From Asanoa hainanensis (GTDB taxonomy: Bacteria; Actinomycetota; Actinomycetes; Mycobacteriales; Micromonosporaceae), in the NCBI RefSeq assembly GCF_900188485.1, contig NZ_FZPH01000023.1, positions 47,988 through 111,987 of the forward strand: DNA of 64,000 nt, read 5' to 3'. Positions 16,130 through 25,300 of the stretch are shown one piece after another. Within the stretch, counting starts at the first letter, position 1. Each line of letters starts with the position of its first letter. The notes below the pieces were generated by a model. It had not been told where the DNA came from and did no database searches. It worked only from the letters and a program-made list of their open reading frames with translations. The translations under genes were made by a program, and so were the position numbers.

Positions 16130-17424
16130 GCGGCACCGCGTGGGCGGCGATCGCGATCTTCGCGGTCGCCTACGGGCTGATCGCCACGGAGAAGATCCAC
16201 CGCGTCGCGGCCGCGCTCGGTGGCGCCGTCCTGATGCTGCTGATCGGCGCGACCGACGCCGAACACGCGTTCTTCTCCGAAGAGTCGGGCATCGACTGGA
16301 ACGTCATCTTCCTGCTGCTCGGGATGATGCTCATCGTCTCGGTTCTCAAACGGACCGGTGCGTTCGAGTACCTGGCCATCTGGTCGGTCAAGCGCGCCCG
16401 GGGACGACCGTTCCGCGTGCTGGTCATTCTCGTGCTGGTGACCGCCGTCGCGTCGGCGATGCTCGACAACGTCACCACCGTGCTGCTCGTGGCCCCGGTG
16501 ACGTTCCTGGTCTGTGAGCGGCTGAACGTCGCAGTGGCGCCGTTCCTCATCGCCGAGGCCATGGCCAGCAACATCGGTGGGACGGCGACGCTGGTCGGTG
16601 ACCCGCCGAACATCATCATCGCCAGCCGCGGCGGACTGACGTACACCGACTTCCTGGTGCACCTCGCGCCCCTGGTCGTCGTCCTGCTCGTCGTCTTCGT
16701 CGCATTGTGCCGGGTGATGTTCCGACGAGCCTTCCGGTACGACCCGGCCCGGGTCGAGAAGGTGATGGCCCTGCGGGAACGTGACGCCATCCGGGACGGG
16801 CGGCTGCTTCTGATCAGCTCCGTTGTCCTGGCGCTCGTCACGATCGCGTTCGTACTGCACACCGTGCTGCACCTCGAGCCGTCCGTGGTGGCCATGGTCG
16901 GTGGTCTCGCCCTGCTCGCCCTGTCCCGGCTGGACGCCCAAGAGGTGGCGAAGGACGTCGAATGGCCGACGCTGGCCTTCTTCGCCGGCCTGTTCATCAT
17001 GGTCGGCGCCCTGGTCAACACCGACGTCATCGGACGGTTGTCCGACGCGATCGCCGACGCCGTCGAAGGCAGGCTGCTGCTGGCGAGCATGGTTCTGCTC
17101 TGGGGGTCGGCGGTGCTGTCGGCGATCGTCGACAACATCCCCTACGTCGCGACGATGAGCCCGGTCGTCGCCGACCTCGTCAACGCCAACGGCGCAACCG
17201 ACCAGTCGCACGTGCTGTGGTGGGCCCTCGCGCTCGGCGCCGACCTCGGCGGCAACGCCACCGCGGTCGGCGCGTCCGCGAACGTCGTCATCCTCGGCCT
17301 CGCCGAACGCGCCGGCAAACGCATCAGCTTCTGGGAGTTCACCAAGTACGGCCTGCTCGTCGCGCTCGTCACCGTCGGGGTCTCCATGCCGTACCTGTGG
17401 CTGCGGTACTTCGTGTTGATGTAG
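16126..17424 (+). CDS. ArsB/NhaD-superfamily (SLC13-type) ion permease
   Basis: 432 residues, about 11 helices. The signature of the ion-transporter superfamily appears twice, in NVTTVLLVAPVTFLV followed by SNIGGTATLVGDPPNIIIA, and in DNIPYVATMSPVV followed by ADLGGNATAVGASANVVI. This is the inverted-repeat substrate site of ArsB/NhaD/SLC13 relatives. Substrate could be arsenite, Na+/H+ or a divalent anion; no ars genes are near. The coupled CBS protein upstream and convergent NhaA downstream favour ion homeostasis. Confidence 0.85.
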   Translation: MSGTAWAAIAIFAVAYGLIATEKIHRVAAALGGAVLMLLIGATDAEHAFFSEESGIDWNVIFLLLGMMLIVSVLKRTGAFEYLAIWSVKRARGRPFRVLVILVLVTAVASAMLDNVTTVLLVAPVTFLVCERLNVAVAPFLIAEAMASNIGGTATLVGDPPNIIIASRGGLTYTDFLVHLAPLVVVLLVVFVALCRVMFRRAFRYDPARVEKVMALRERDAIRDGRLLLISSVVLALVTIAFVLHTVLHLEPSVVAMVGGLALLALSRLDAQEVAKDVEWPTLAFFAGLFIMVGALVNTDVIGRLSDAIADAVEGRLLLASMVLLWGSAVLSAIVDNIPYVATMSPVVADLVNANGATDQSHVLWWALALGADLGGNATAVGASANVVILGLAERAGKRISFWEFTKYGLLVALVTVGVSMPYLWLRYFVLM

Positions 17425-17430
17425 CTGCGG

Positions 17431-18720
17431 CTAGCGCGACTCGTACGCGTCGGGTATGCCGTCGGCGTCACTGTCGCGCTCTTCTTCGGCGCAGAGGATC
17501 CGGTAGTGGCGGTTGCGCGCCCGCAGCACGACCGCCGCGAGGGCTGCCGCGATCACCGAGCCGAGCAGGATGCCGACCTTGGCATGGTCGTCGCGCAGGG
17601 AGCCGACCCCGAAGGCGAGCTCGCCGATCAGCAGCGAGACGGTGAAGCCGACGCCGCCCAGCATGGCCAGGCCCACGACGTCCCACCAGGACAGACCGTC
17701 GGCCAGCTGGGCACGGGTGAACCGCTGGACCAGCCACGTGGAGGCGGTGATCCCGACGGTCTTGCCGACGACCAGGCCCGCCACGATGCCGATGGTCACC
17801 GGGTCGCGCACGCTGCTGATCAGGCCGCCGGCGCTCGCGACGGACACCCCGGCGGCGAAGAACGCGAACAGCGGCACCGCGATGCCGGCCGAGATCGGAC
17901 GCCACCGGTGCTCGAAGTGCTCCGCCAGGCCAGGACCGGTCCCGGCCGAGCGTCGAACGACCGGCACCACGAAGGCCAGCAGGACACCCGCCACGGTCGC
18001 GTGCACTCCCGAGGCGTGCACCAGGACCCAGGTGGCACCGGCCAGCGGCAGGAGCAACCACCACGAGCGAACCCGGCGTTGCACCAGCAGCGCGAACCCG
18101 GCGAGCGGTAGCACCGCGAGCAGTAGTGGCGCCCAGGCCAAAGTGCCGCTGTAGAAAATCGCGATGATCATGATCGCGATGAGGTCGTCGACGACGGCAA
18201 GGGTCAACAGAAACGTGCGCAGTGCCGCGGGCAGATGTGTGCTGATCAGGCCCAGCACCGCCAACGCGAAGGCGATGTCGGTGGCGGTCGGCACGGCCCA
18301 CCCGTCCATCGACCCGCCTCCGGACAGGCTGTTGACCAGGACGTAGATCGCCGCGGGCACGGCCACACCGCCGACGGCCGCGGCGACCGGCAGGGCGGCA
18401 CGGCGCGGATCCCGCAGGTCACCGGCGACGAACTCGCGTTTGAGCTCGAGTCCCGCGACGAAGAAGAAGATGGCCAGCAGACCGTCGGCGGCCCATTCGG
18501 CGAGCGAGAGGTGCAGGTGCCACGAGGCGGGGCCGAGCTCGACGGCCGCGAGCGAGCGGTAGCCACCGGACCATGGGGAGTTCGCCCACAGCAACGCGAG
18601 GACTGCCGCGCCGAGCAGAAGGAGGCCGCCCGCCGTCTCGGTGCGGAGGATATCCCCGATGCGGGACGTCTCGGTCCAACTGCCCCGACCGAAAAGTCGA
18701 TTCTGTGGTGCTTTCAGCAT
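17431..18720 (-). CDS. nhaA: Na+/H+ antiporter NhaA
   Basis: 429 residues from ATG 18720. Twelve-helix NhaA pattern with hallmark segments: [65 protein letters not shown] (the twin Asp of the transport site), [13 protein letters not shown] and [17 protein letters not shown]. It exchanges cytoplasmic Na+ for external H+ and protects against salt and alkaline stress. The tail ends [14 protein letters not shown], an unusual acidic, calcium-repeat-like end. Convergent with the ArsB/NhaD permease, six bases between stops. Confidence 0.95.
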   Translation of the reverse strand: MLKAPQNRLFGRGSWTETSRIGDILRTETAGGLLLLGAAVLALLWANSPWSGGYRSLAAVELGPASWHLHLSLAEWAADGLLAIFFFVAGLELKREFVAGDLRDPRRAALPVAAAVGGVAVPAAIYVLVNSLSGGGSMDGWAVPTATDIAFALAVLGLISTHLPAALRTFLLTLAVVDDLIAIMIIAIFYSGTLAWAPLLLAVLPLAGFALLVQRRVRSWWLLLPLAGATWVLVHASGVHATVAGVLLAFVVPVVRRSAGTGPGLAEHFEHRWRPISAGIAVPLFAFFAAGVSVASAGGLISSVRDPVTIGIVAGLVVGKTVGITASTWLVQRFTRAQLADGLSWWDVVGLAMLGGVGFTVSLLIGELAFGVGSLRDDHAKVGILLGSVIAAALAAVVLRARNRHYRILCAEEERDSDADGIPDAYESR

Positions 18721-18813
18721 GCGTGCGAGCCTTCTGGTCGACAGCAACAAATGCCGACCAGACTTCCCGGCGCTCCTCCCCAAGCTTACCGGATCGACGA
18801 GAAGGCCTCGCGC

Positions 18814-19164
18814 TCAGTGATCCACCTTCGGCGATGTGGTGCTCGACGCCGCCGGGCGGCGCATCCAGCGTTGGCCACGGCCGAGCACGGCGGCGAGCCC
18901 GACGATCACGAGGAAGGGCCAGCCGTTCTCCCCGCCGTCGACGACGAGCAGGAAGGTCGCCGCGCCGGCGGCGGTCACCACCAACCAGGCGCGCGTGTCG
19001 GTGAGCACGGCCGATAGCACCCCGACCGTCACCGCTACCGCCAGCAGCCGCCCGGTGGTCGTCGACGCGACCACCGCGGCCGCGAGGCCGACCGCTGCGA
19101 CCGCGGCGCAGCCGCCAAGAGCGGCCGGGATCACCATGACGTCGTCGTGCTGTTCGCTCGACAT
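18814..19164 (-). CDS. Small membrane protein
   Basis: 116 residues with four hydrophobic segments (VIPAALGGCAAVAAVGLAAAVVA, LLAVAVTVGVLSAVL, WLVVTAAGAATFLLVV, PFLVIVGLAAVLG) and a short basic Ser/Thr-rich tail. The four-helix bundle resembles the DUF4118 sensor part of KdpD-like kinases, but that is a weak match by eye. ATG 19164. Divergent from the HesB-like gene. Function unknown. Confidence 0.6.
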   Translation of the reverse strand: MSSEQHDDVMVIPAALGGCAAVAAVGLAAAVVASTTTGRLLAVAVTVGVLSAVLTDTRAWLVVTAAGAATFLLVVDGGENGWPFLVIVGLAAVLGRGQRWMRRPAASSTTSPKVDH

Positions 19165-19220
19165 TGGACCAGCTTTCCGGCGGGTTGTGACAATCATTGC
19201 ACATGTGCACGCGAAAGCGC

Positions 19221-19246
19221 GTTTCGGATCGGAGCCGGCCGGGTAG
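19221..19246 (+). promoter_or_regulatory. SigB/SigF-type promoter
   Basis: GTTT (19221-19224), 16 bp, GGGTAG (19241-19246), followed by CCGCC. It lies 54 bp before the HesB-like start. The same layout recurs at seven other intergenic sites in the window. Confidence 0.65.
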
Positions 19247-19299
19247 CCGCCCGCTCCCCGGAGCGGCCCCGTCGCTCCCTTCGTTCGCTGGAGGTTGCC

Positions 19300-19578
19300 G
19301 TGCTCACCCTGACCGACAAGGCCGTCGCCGCGATCTGCGTGCTGCTGACGCAGGACGACGTGCCCGCCGGCGCCGGGCTGCGCATCTCGTCCGACCCGTC
19401 GAAAGCGTTGCGTCTCACGCTGGCACCCGGGCCACACGCCGGCGACACCGTGATCGACCGATCCGACGCGCGGATCTTCCTTGACCCGGAGGCGACCGAG
19501 ACGCTGCGTGGTTCCGCGCTCGACGCCGAGTCGGACGGCGCGGGTGGAGTGCGCTTCGCGGTCGCGCGGCCACGGTGA
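19300..19578 (+). CDS. HesB/IscA-like protein without cluster cysteines, paralogue 1
   Basis: 92 residues from GTG 19300, SD GGAGG. The fold pattern is IscA/HesB (LTLTDKAVAAICVLLTQDDV, GAGLRISSDP, DTVIDRSDARIFLDPEATETLRGSALDAE). All three cysteines that bind Fe-S in IscA are absent, so iron-sulphur carriage is unlikely and the role is unknown. Two paralogues lie at 26894 and 41142. Its stop overlaps the next GTG (GTGA). A SigB-type promoter stands directly upstream. Confidence 0.75.
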   Translation: MLTLTDKAVAAICVLLTQDDVPAGAGLRISSDPSKALRLTLAPGPHAGDTVIDRSDARIFLDPEATETLRGSALDAESDGAGGVRFAVARPR

Positions 19579-20024
19579 GCACCCGCACCGAGGTGGCGAG
19601 GCGGGCCGGGATCGTCTGCGGCGGGACCGCCGCCGCCTTGCTGGTGTGGCTGCTGGCGACGCCGGTGCTTGGCGTCGACCTGACGGTACGGGTCCCCGCC
19701 GGACTGGCCCGGTCAGCGGACCTGCCCGCTCGCGACGTGGTGGGGCCAGGCCAGGTCGCGGCGGTCGCCGCCGGGGCCGGTGTGCTCGCGTGGGCCCTTC
19801 TCGCCGGGCTCGAACGGCTTACCCGGCACGCGGCTGTCGTCTGGCTCTCGTGCGCGCTGCCCGTTCTGATCCTGTCCCTGGCCGGCCCGTTGGCGGCGAC
19901 GTCGGCGGCCGGCCTGCTCGCGCTGGCCGGAATGCATCTGGCCGTGGGCGTCGTGCTCGTGCCGGGCCTGGCGCTGACGCCGCCTGCGCGGATACGCCGG
20001 GACAGCACGCCGGAGCCGGCATGA
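19575..20024 (+). CDS. Four-helix membrane protein (DUF6069-like)
   Basis: 149 residues starting with a GTG that overlaps the HesB-like stop. Helices: AGIVCGGTAAALLVWLLATPVLGV, VGPGQVAAVAAGAGVLAWALLAGLERL, AVVWLSCALPVLILSLAGPL and LLALAGMHLAVGVVLVPGL. This layout with an ExxT near helix 2 resembles actinobacterial DUF6069 proteins. Probably co-expressed from the SigB-type promoter at 19221. Function unknown. Confidence 0.7.
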   Translation: MSTRTEVARRAGIVCGGTAAALLVWLLATPVLGVDLTVRVPAGLARSADLPARDVVGPGQVAAVAAGAGVLAWALLAGLERLTRHAAVVWLSCALPVLILSLAGPLAATSAAGLLALAGMHLAVGVVLVPGLALTPPARIRRDSTPEPA

Positions 20025-20032
20025 CGTCTCCG

Positions 20033-20881
20033 TCAATCGTGCGTGCGGCGCGCGCCGCCGCCGTGGCTTGACTGGGTCACCACGTCGCGCATGGTGACCA
20101 TGGCCTGGTTGAGCAACCGCGAGACGTGCATCTGTGAGATCCCCATCTCGGCCGCGATCTCCGACTGCGTGCGATCGCGCCAGAAGCGCAGCCAGACGAT
20201 CCGCCGCTCGCGTGCGGGCAGCTCCGCGAGCAACGGTTCCACGGTGAGGCGCAGGTCGGCTCGAGCCAGCTCGGGGTCGTCCGCGCCCAACCGGTCCGGC
20301 CCGCTGGCCCCGACCAGGTCGGCTTCGGTCGGCCGGTCGAGCGAGGCGCAGCGGTGCACCCCCGCGTACGCCACGGCCTCGCCGACCTCGGCCACGCTGG
20401 CACCCGTCCGCCGCGCGACCTCCGTGGTGGTCGGCTCGCGTCGTAGCTCCTGAGCGAGGGACTCGCGTGCAAGGGTCAGCCTCGGGGCGAGCTCCTGCAC
20501 GGACCGGGGGATCCGCAGGTCACCTGCCCGATCACGGAAATGTCGGCGCAGCTCGCCGACGATGGTCGGCACCGCGAACGCCGCGAAGACCTCGCACCGT
20601 CCCGGGTCGAACCTGTCGACGGCGTGGATGAGCCCGACGGCGGCGACCTGCGCGAGATCGTCCAGTGGCTCCCGGCCCGAGTAGTAGCGGGTCGCCAGCC
20701 GCCGGGCCATCGGCAGGTAGGTCGCGATCACGGTCTCACGTAGGCGCACCCGGCCAGGGTCGTCGGCCGGGAGACCGGCCATCGTGGTCAGGGCGTGCGT
20801 CGCGAGGTGGTTGGACTCGACGCGTTCCCGCTGCCAAGTGGCGTGCACGGGTAGGCGCGAAGGGAGCGTGGCGGATGGCAT
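20033..20881 (-). CDS. SigB/SigF/SigG-family RNA polymerase sigma factor
   Basis: 282 residues. Region 2: TYLPMARRLATRYYSGREPLDDLAQVAAVGLIHAVDRFDPGRCEVFAAFAVPTIVGELRRHFRD. Region 3 follows, and region 4 ends with RERRIVWLRFWRDRTQSEIAAEMGISQMHVSRLLNQAM. This is the stress/sporulation group (SigB/F/G), without region 1.1. Such factors are held by RsbW-type anti-sigma factors and freed by STAS proteins. It may recognise the GTTT-N16-GGGTAG promoters in this window. A second relative is at 40137. Confidence 0.93.
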   Translation of the reverse strand: MPSATLPSRLPVHATWQRERVESNHLATHALTTMAGLPADDPGRVRLRETVIATYLPMARRLATRYYSGREPLDDLAQVAAVGLIHAVDRFDPGRCEVFAAFAVPTIVGELRRHFRDRAGDLRIPRSVQELAPRLTLARESLAQELRREPTTTEVARRTGASVAEVGEAVAYAGVHRCASLDRPTEADLVGASGPDRLGADDPELARADLRLTVEPLLAELPARERRIVWLRFWRDRTQSEIAAEMGISQMHVSRLLNQAMVTMRDVVTQSSHGGGARRTHD

Positions 20882-20938
20882 GGCTGTCTCCGGAGGTGGG
20901 TCGCCGACATCGGCGGCTGGTGGGCGGGACTCGAGGCG

Positions 20939-21352
20939 TCAGGGACGCCGCGGCGGTCCTCGCCCCTCCGGATGGGGGTGGTGGTCGCCGCCGGGTGCCC
21001 GGTTGTCACGGCCCCGCCGCGGCTGGCCACGCGGGTGGGACGGTGGCACGCCGTCCGGTGACAGGGCTGGCAGCACGGCCCGACCGGCAAAGGCGGCCAG
21101 GCCTGGCTCGTGGCGGACGCTCTGCGCATCACGCGGGCGCTCGTCGGCGTCGTCGTCCCCCGACGCGGTAACCGCGTCCGGCGTGCGCTGCCCGGTCGCG
21201 GCCGTACGGTCGCCAACCGCGGCGAACGGATGCTGGGGGTTGGTGGCGCGCGCCGCCGCGGAGTGCGGCAGCGCCGGGGCGAAGAGGGTCAGGACAGCGA
21301 CGAGCAGACTCAGCCACCGGTACGAGGCACGCACGCTCGCCGGGCCGGCCAT
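20939..21352 (-). CDS. Putative secreted protein
   Basis: 137 codons from ATG 21352. The N-terminus looks like a signal peptide (WLSLLVAVLTLFAPALPHSAAA), followed by a low-complexity, Arg/Pro/Gly/Asp-rich tail. No family recognised. It could be a real exported protein lying upstream of the sigma factor on the same strand, or a chance frame in GC-rich DNA. The signal-peptide-like start and lack of a competing gene favour the first. Confidence 0.4.
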   Translation of the reverse strand: MAGPASVRASYRWLSLLVAVLTLFAPALPHSAAARATNPQHPFAAVGDRTAATGQRTPDAVTASGDDDADERPRDAQSVRHEPGLAAFAGRAVLPALSPDGVPPSHPRGQPRRGRDNRAPGGDHHPHPEGRGPPRRP

Positions 21353-21425
21353 GCGTAAACTATTGCACAGATACACGGTTCTCCGGAACGGTGGGAGCCG
21401 TCACACCGCATTGCGGGTTGTGCCG

Positions 21426-21444
21426 AATGTTATCGGCTAACATT
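21426..21444. promoter_or_regulatory. TetR operator candidate upstream of the first ABC module
   Basis: AATGTTA, 5 bp, TAACATT: perfect inverted repeat five bases before the GTG of the TetR gene, so binding would cover the transcription start. The short distance suggests a leaderless mRNA with autorepression of the TetR-ABC operon. Confidence 0.6.
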
Positions 21445-21449
21445 TTGCT

Positions 21450-22016
21450 GTGACCGTGGCACAGCCGCCCAAGCGGGCGCGCACCAGGGCGCGGATCGCC
21501 GCGCAGGCGCTGGACCTCTTCGATCGCCAGGGATACGAGGAGACGACGGTGGCCCAGATCGCGTCCGCGGCCGGCGTAACCGAGATGACCGTGTTCCGGC
21601 ACTTCCCTACCAAGGAGCGTCTGGTCCTCGACGATCCGTACGACCCGGTCATCGCCGCCGCCATCTCGGCACAGCCGCGGGCACTTGCCCCGCTGGCCCG
21701 CACCGCCCGGGGGCTGCGCCGCGCGTGGCAGGACCTGCCGGAGCCCGACGGCGAGCAGGTCCGCCGCCGGGTTCGCGTCGTCGCCCGCAGCCAGAGCCTG
21801 CGCGCGTCCGCATGGCGCAACAACGCCGACACCGAGCAGATCATCGCGGAACAGCTCCGCGGTGACGGCGTCGGCGCGCTCCCGGCGCGGGTGGCCGCCA
21901 GCGCGGCCCTCGCGGCGTTGATGACAGCGCTGTACGAGTGGGCCGAGCACGACGACATCCCGCTGTCGGACGTCGTGCTCGCCGCACTGACCACCTTGGA
22001 CTCCGGCGATGCCTGA
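21450..22016 (+). CDS. TetR-family regulator of an ABC exporter
   Basis: 188 residues from GTG 21450. HTH region ARIAAQALDLFDRQGYEETTVAQIASAAGVTEMTVFRHFPTKE; C-terminal part of the MftR/TetR_C_17-like type rich in Arg (VRRRVRVVARSQSLRASAWRN). Its 3' end overlaps the ABC ATPase gene by eight bases. Expected to repress its own operon through the 21426-21444 palindrome and to respond to the exported compound. Confidence 0.85.
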   Translation: MTVAQPPKRARTRARIAAQALDLFDRQGYEETTVAQIASAAGVTEMTVFRHFPTKERLVLDDPYDPVIAAAISAQPRALAPLARTARGLRRAWQDLPEPDGEQVRRRVRVVARSQSLRASAWRNNADTEQIIAEQLRGDGVGALPARVAASAALAALMTALYEWAEHDDIPLSDVVLAALTTLDSGDA

Positions 22017-22737
22017 CCCGCGCCTGGCCGCGCACGCGCTCGTCCGGCGGTTCGCACCGGGCATCGGCGTCGCCGGCATCGACCTGGCCGTCGAAGCCGG
22101 CGAGATCCACGCCCTCGTCGGCCTCAACGGCGCAGGCAAGACCACTTTGATGCGTCTGCTGCTCGGCATGCTGCGCCCCACCGCCGGTCGCGCCCTCGTC
22201 CACGGTCGGGACGTCGCCACCGCCGGCAGCACGGTCTGGGCGAGGGTGGGCCACCTCGTCGACCACCCGCTGGTCTACCCCGAGCTCGACGGGCACACCA
22301 ACCTGCGCGTCTCGGCGCGGCTGCGGGGACTACGCGGCGCCGCCGTGCGCACCGCCGCCGACCGCGTCGCCGAGGAGTTGAGGCTCACGAGCTGTCTGCG
22401 GACCACAGCCGGCACCCTGTCGCAGGGCAACCGGCAACGCCTCGGTATCGCGGCCGCACTCCTCCACGATCCCACCGCGATCGTCCTGGACGAGCCCACC
22501 AACAGCCTCGATCCGGCGGGGGTGATCCTGCTCAGGGAGAGCCTGCTGCGTCGCGCCGCGGCGGGGGCCGGCATCCTCGTCTCCAGTCACCATCTCGACG
22601 AGGTCGCCCGCATCGCCGATCGTGTCACCGTCGTCAACCACGGCCGGGTGGTCGGCGCGCTCGCACCGGACACGTCCGAGATCGAGCGGGCGTTCTTCGC
22701 CATGGTGCACGCCGACGACGAGCGGCTCTCCCGGTGA
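22009..22737 (+). CDS. ABC transporter ATP-binding protein
   Basis: 242 residues with Walker A (GLNGAGKT), Q-region, signature (LSQGNRQRLGIAAALLHDP), Walker B (IVLDEPTNSLD) and switch His (SSHHLDE). This is the single-ABC-domain type used by drug and bacitracin-like exporters. Overlaps TetR by eight bases and is followed with a four-base overlap by its permease. Confidence 0.92.
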   Translation: MPDPRLAAHALVRRFAPGIGVAGIDLAVEAGEIHALVGLNGAGKTTLMRLLLGMLRPTAGRALVHGRDVATAGSTVWARVGHLVDHPLVYPELDGHTNLRVSARLRGLRGAAVRTAADRVAEELRLTSCLRTTAGTLSQGNRQRLGIAAALLHDPTAIVLDEPTNSLDPAGVILLRESLLRRAAAGAGILVSSHHLDEVARIADRVTVVNHGRVVGALAPDTSEIERAFFAMVHADDERLSR

Positions 22738-23495
22738 ACGGCCTGCCCGCGGCGCTCACGGCCGAGGCGGTCAAGTCCGTGGCCGCCCGTGTCGTGCGTG
22801 CCGCCAGCCTGTTCATCGTCGTCGGCATCAGCGTGCTGGCCACCACCCTGACCTGGGCGGCGAACCGGGGCAACGAGCAGGTGCTCGCCCAGCTCGGCCC
22901 GGCCGCCGACCTCGCCGGCTGGGACCGCCTGCTCGGCGTCGCCGCACAGGTCACCGCAGCCGGCGCGCTGCTCGGATTCGGCGTCGTCCTCAGCTGGGCG
23001 ATCGGCCGCGAGTTCGCCGACGGCACGATCGCGGGCCTCTACGGCCTACCCGTCAGCCGGGCCTCGATCGCGCTGGCCAAGCTCGTCGTCCACCTGTGCT
23101 GGACGGTGCTCGTCGGCGTCCTCCTGACCGCGGCGCTGCTGCTGGTCGGGCTCCTGCTCGGGCTCGGGCCGCTCGACAGCGCCGCCGCCAGCGGCCTGGC
23201 CAGGCAGTTCGTCCTGACCGTCCTTTCCGGAGGACTGGCGCTGCCGGCGGCGTGGGCGGCGACTCTCGGACGTGGGCTGCTGGCCGGCGTCGCCGCCACG
23301 ATCGCCATCATCGTCGTCGCGCAGGTCGCCGTGGTGGCGGGATCAGGCGCCTGGCTGCCCCTGGCAGCGCCCGCCCTGTGGGCGATCCGGCCGGACTCCG
23401 TGAGCGGCGCGCAGGTGGCCCTCGCCCTGACCGTGCCGGCGCTCTTCACCCTCGCGACCGTGCGAGCGTGGCGACGGCTCGAGCTCGATCGGTGA
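22734..23495 (+). CDS. ABC transporter permease
   Basis: 253 residues starting at GTG 22734 within the ATPase stop (GTGA). Six helices (LFIVVGISVLATTL, AGALLGFGVVLSWAIG, VLLTAALLLVGLLLGL, GLALPAAWAATLG, AATIAIIVVAQVAVVAG, ALTVPALFTLATV) as in ABC-2 permeases. The motif REFADGTIAGLYGLPVSRASIALAKL between helices 2 and 3 is typical of that family. Forms the membrane half of a TetR-regulated exporter. Confidence 0.88.
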   Translation: MNGLPAALTAEAVKSVAARVVRAASLFIVVGISVLATTLTWAANRGNEQVLAQLGPAADLAGWDRLLGVAAQVTAAGALLGFGVVLSWAIGREFADGTIAGLYGLPVSRASIALAKLVVHLCWTVLVGVLLTAALLLVGLLLGLGPLDSAAASGLARQFVLTVLSGGLALPAAWAATLGRGLLAGVAATIAIIVVAQVAVVAGSGAWLPLAAPALWAIRPDSVSGAQVALALTVPALFTLATVRAWRRLELDR

Positions 23496-23561
23496 CGACA
23501 AGGTGGACACGCGATCTTGACGGGATCTTGACGCATCGGCAGAGCCGAGGTCTATGCAGCG

Positions 23562-23579
23562 ATTGAACGAGTGTTTAAT
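23562..23579. promoter_or_regulatory. TetR operator candidate, second ABC module
   Basis: ATTGAAC, 4 bp, GTTTAAT: inverted repeat with one mismatch, nine bases before ATG 23588. A possible -35 TTGACG (23528-23533) sits 17 bp before TCTATG (23551-23556), just upstream, within a duplicated GATCTTGACG stretch. The operator would lie over the transcription start. Confidence 0.45.
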
Positions 23580-23587
23580 CTGATGGC

Positions 23588-24283
23588 ATGGCATCGACGG
23601 AACGCGATCCAGAGCACCGGGGCGGCGGCGACGCCACGACCCCGGACCGGATCCGGGACGCCGCCGTCGACCGGTTCGGCCGCGACGGGTTCGGCGCCGG
23701 GCTGCGTGCGGTGGCGGCGGACGCCGGTGTGACCGCGGGCCTCGTCGTCCATCACTTCGGCTCCAAGGACGGCCTGCGCAAAGCCTGCGACGCGCACGTG
23801 CTGTCGATCGTCCGGACCGAGAAGACCAAGGTGTTGACGGACGGGTCCGCCCTCACGCTGCTAACACAGCTCGCCGGCGCCGAGCGGTTCGCACCGACCG
23901 TGCGCTACCTCGTGCGCAGCCTGCAGGCCGGCGGTGCGCTCGCCGCGGCGCTGGTCGACCAGATGATCGCCGACGCCGACGCCTATCTCGCCGCCGGTGT
24001 GGCCGCCGGCGTCGTGCGCCCGAGCCGTGACCCCGCCGCCCGCGCCCGCTACCTCGCACACCAGAACGTCGGCGCGATGCTCCTGTGGTTCGGCCTCCAC
24101 CCTCCGGCGGCCGACCACGCCGCCTTCCGGGAGCAGTTCCGCCGCTACGTCGACCAGGTCACGGCACCCGCGCTCGAGCTGTTCGCCCAGGGCCTGCTCG
24201 TCGACCGGTCGATGCTCGACGACTACCTCATGTACGTGCCCGACCCGCCGACGGAAGGCCCCGCCGCGGCCGCGGCCCACTAG
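23588..24283 (+). CDS. TetR-family regulator
   Basis: 231 residues. HTH: IRDAAVDRFGRDGFGAGLRAVAADAGVTAGLVVHHFGSKDGLRKAC. The C-terminal ligand domain is long (about 170 residues) with an Ala-rich tail. Upstream of a two-gene ABC exporter on the same strand, 90 bp away, so it is its probable local repressor. It belongs to the class whose HTH ends LVVHHFGSKDGL and which often governs multidrug ABC genes in actinomycetes. Confidence 0.87.
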   Translation: MASTERDPEHRGGGDATTPDRIRDAAVDRFGRDGFGAGLRAVAADAGVTAGLVVHHFGSKDGLRKACDAHVLSIVRTEKTKVLTDGSALTLLTQLAGAERFAPTVRYLVRSLQAGGALAAALVDQMIADADAYLAAGVAAGVVRPSRDPAARARYLAHQNVGAMLLWFGLHPPAADHAAFREQFRRYVDQVTAPALELFAQGLLVDRSMLDDYLMYVPDPPTEGPAAAAAH

Positions 24284-24373
24284 CCACCGTCGCCCGTCCT
24301 CGGGCACCTCCTCGCGCCGAACGCGCGACCTCTCGTACCGCATCGCTGTGTTGCCTCACCGCAGGAGCATGAC

Positions 24374-25300
24374 GTGAACGCTGTCAACGGACCGGCCATC
24401 GAGATCGCCGGTCTGACCAAGTCCTTCGGCCGATCCCACGCGCTGGACGGCCTCGACCTCACCGTCGGAACCGGCGAGGTCCACGGCTTCCTCGGACCCA
24501 ACGGGAGCGGCAAGACCACCACCATCCGCATCCTGCTCGGCCTGCTGCGTGCCGACGCCGGAACCGCCCGCATGCTTGGCCTCGACCCCTGGCAGGACGC
24601 CGTGGCCCTGCACCGGCGGCTGGCGTACGTGCCGGGCGACGTCACGCTGTGGCCCACCATCACCGGCGGTGAGGTGATCGACCTGCTCGGCCGGATGCGC
24701 GGCGGTCTCGACCGCACCCGCCGCGACGAGCTGCTCGAACGCTTCGACCTCGACCCACGCAAGAAGGCGCGGACGTACTCCAAAGGCAACCGGCAGAAGG
24801 TCGCGCTGGTCGCCGCGCTCGCGTCGCACGCCGAGCTGCTGCTGCTCGACGAGCCCACCTCCGGGCTGGACCCGCTGATGGAGGCCGAGTTCCAGCGATG
24901 CGTCGAACGCGCCAAACAGGACGGTCGCACGGTCCTACTCTCCAGCCACATCCTCGCCGAGGTCGAGGCGCTGTGCGACCGGGTCAGCATCATCCGCCTG
25001 GGCCGCACGGTGGAAACCGGCACGCTGCGCGAGCTGCGTCACCTGACCCGCACCTCGATCACGGTGGAGACGGCCCGACCGCCTGCCGGGATCGACGGGC
25101 TGCCCGGAGTGCACGACCTGGTCGTCGACGACCACCACGCCCGGTTCGATGTGGACACCGCCGAGCTGGACGCCGTGGTGCGTCTGTTGGCGCCGTTGGG
25201 CGTGCGGAGCCTGACCAGCACACCCCCGACCCTCGAGGAGATGTTCCTGCGCCACTACGGCGACGAGGAGACCAGGACTGTGCCGGCGGCGATCCGATGA
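24374..25300 (+). CDS. ABC exporter ATP-binding protein
   Basis: 308 residues from GTG 24374. Walker [11 protein letters not shown], signature [18 protein letters not shown], Walker [15 protein letters not shown], switch SSHILAEVE, then a C-terminal extension ([16 protein letters not shown] to [13 protein letters not shown]) typical of antibiotic-exporter ATPases such as the DrrA/TnrB2 type. Coupled to the permease by ATGA. Confidence 0.93.
   Translation: MNAVNGPAIEIAGLTKSFGRSHALDGLDLTVGTGEVHGFLGPNGSGKTTTIRILLGLLRADAGTARMLGLDPWQDAVALHRRLAYVPGDVTLWPTITGGEVIDLLGRMRGGLDRTRRDELLERFDLDPRKKARTYSKGNRQKVALVAALASHAELLLLDEPTSGLDPLMEAEFQRCVERAKQDGRTVLLSSHILAEVEALCDRVSIIRLGRTVETGTLRELRHLTRTSITVETARPPAGIDGLPGVHDLVVDDHHARFDVDTAELDAVVRLLAPLGVRSLTSTPPTLEEMFLRHYGDEETRTVPAAIR

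Noticed and set aside
15472..17211. 579-codon minus-strand frame across the CBS and permease genes
   Set aside because: Low-complexity His/Asp/Gln/Arg sequence, antisense to two genes with strong family motifs.
23514..23535. Tandem GATCTTGACG repeat as an operator
   Set aside because: Direct, not inverted, only two units; better explained as a duplicated -35 region.
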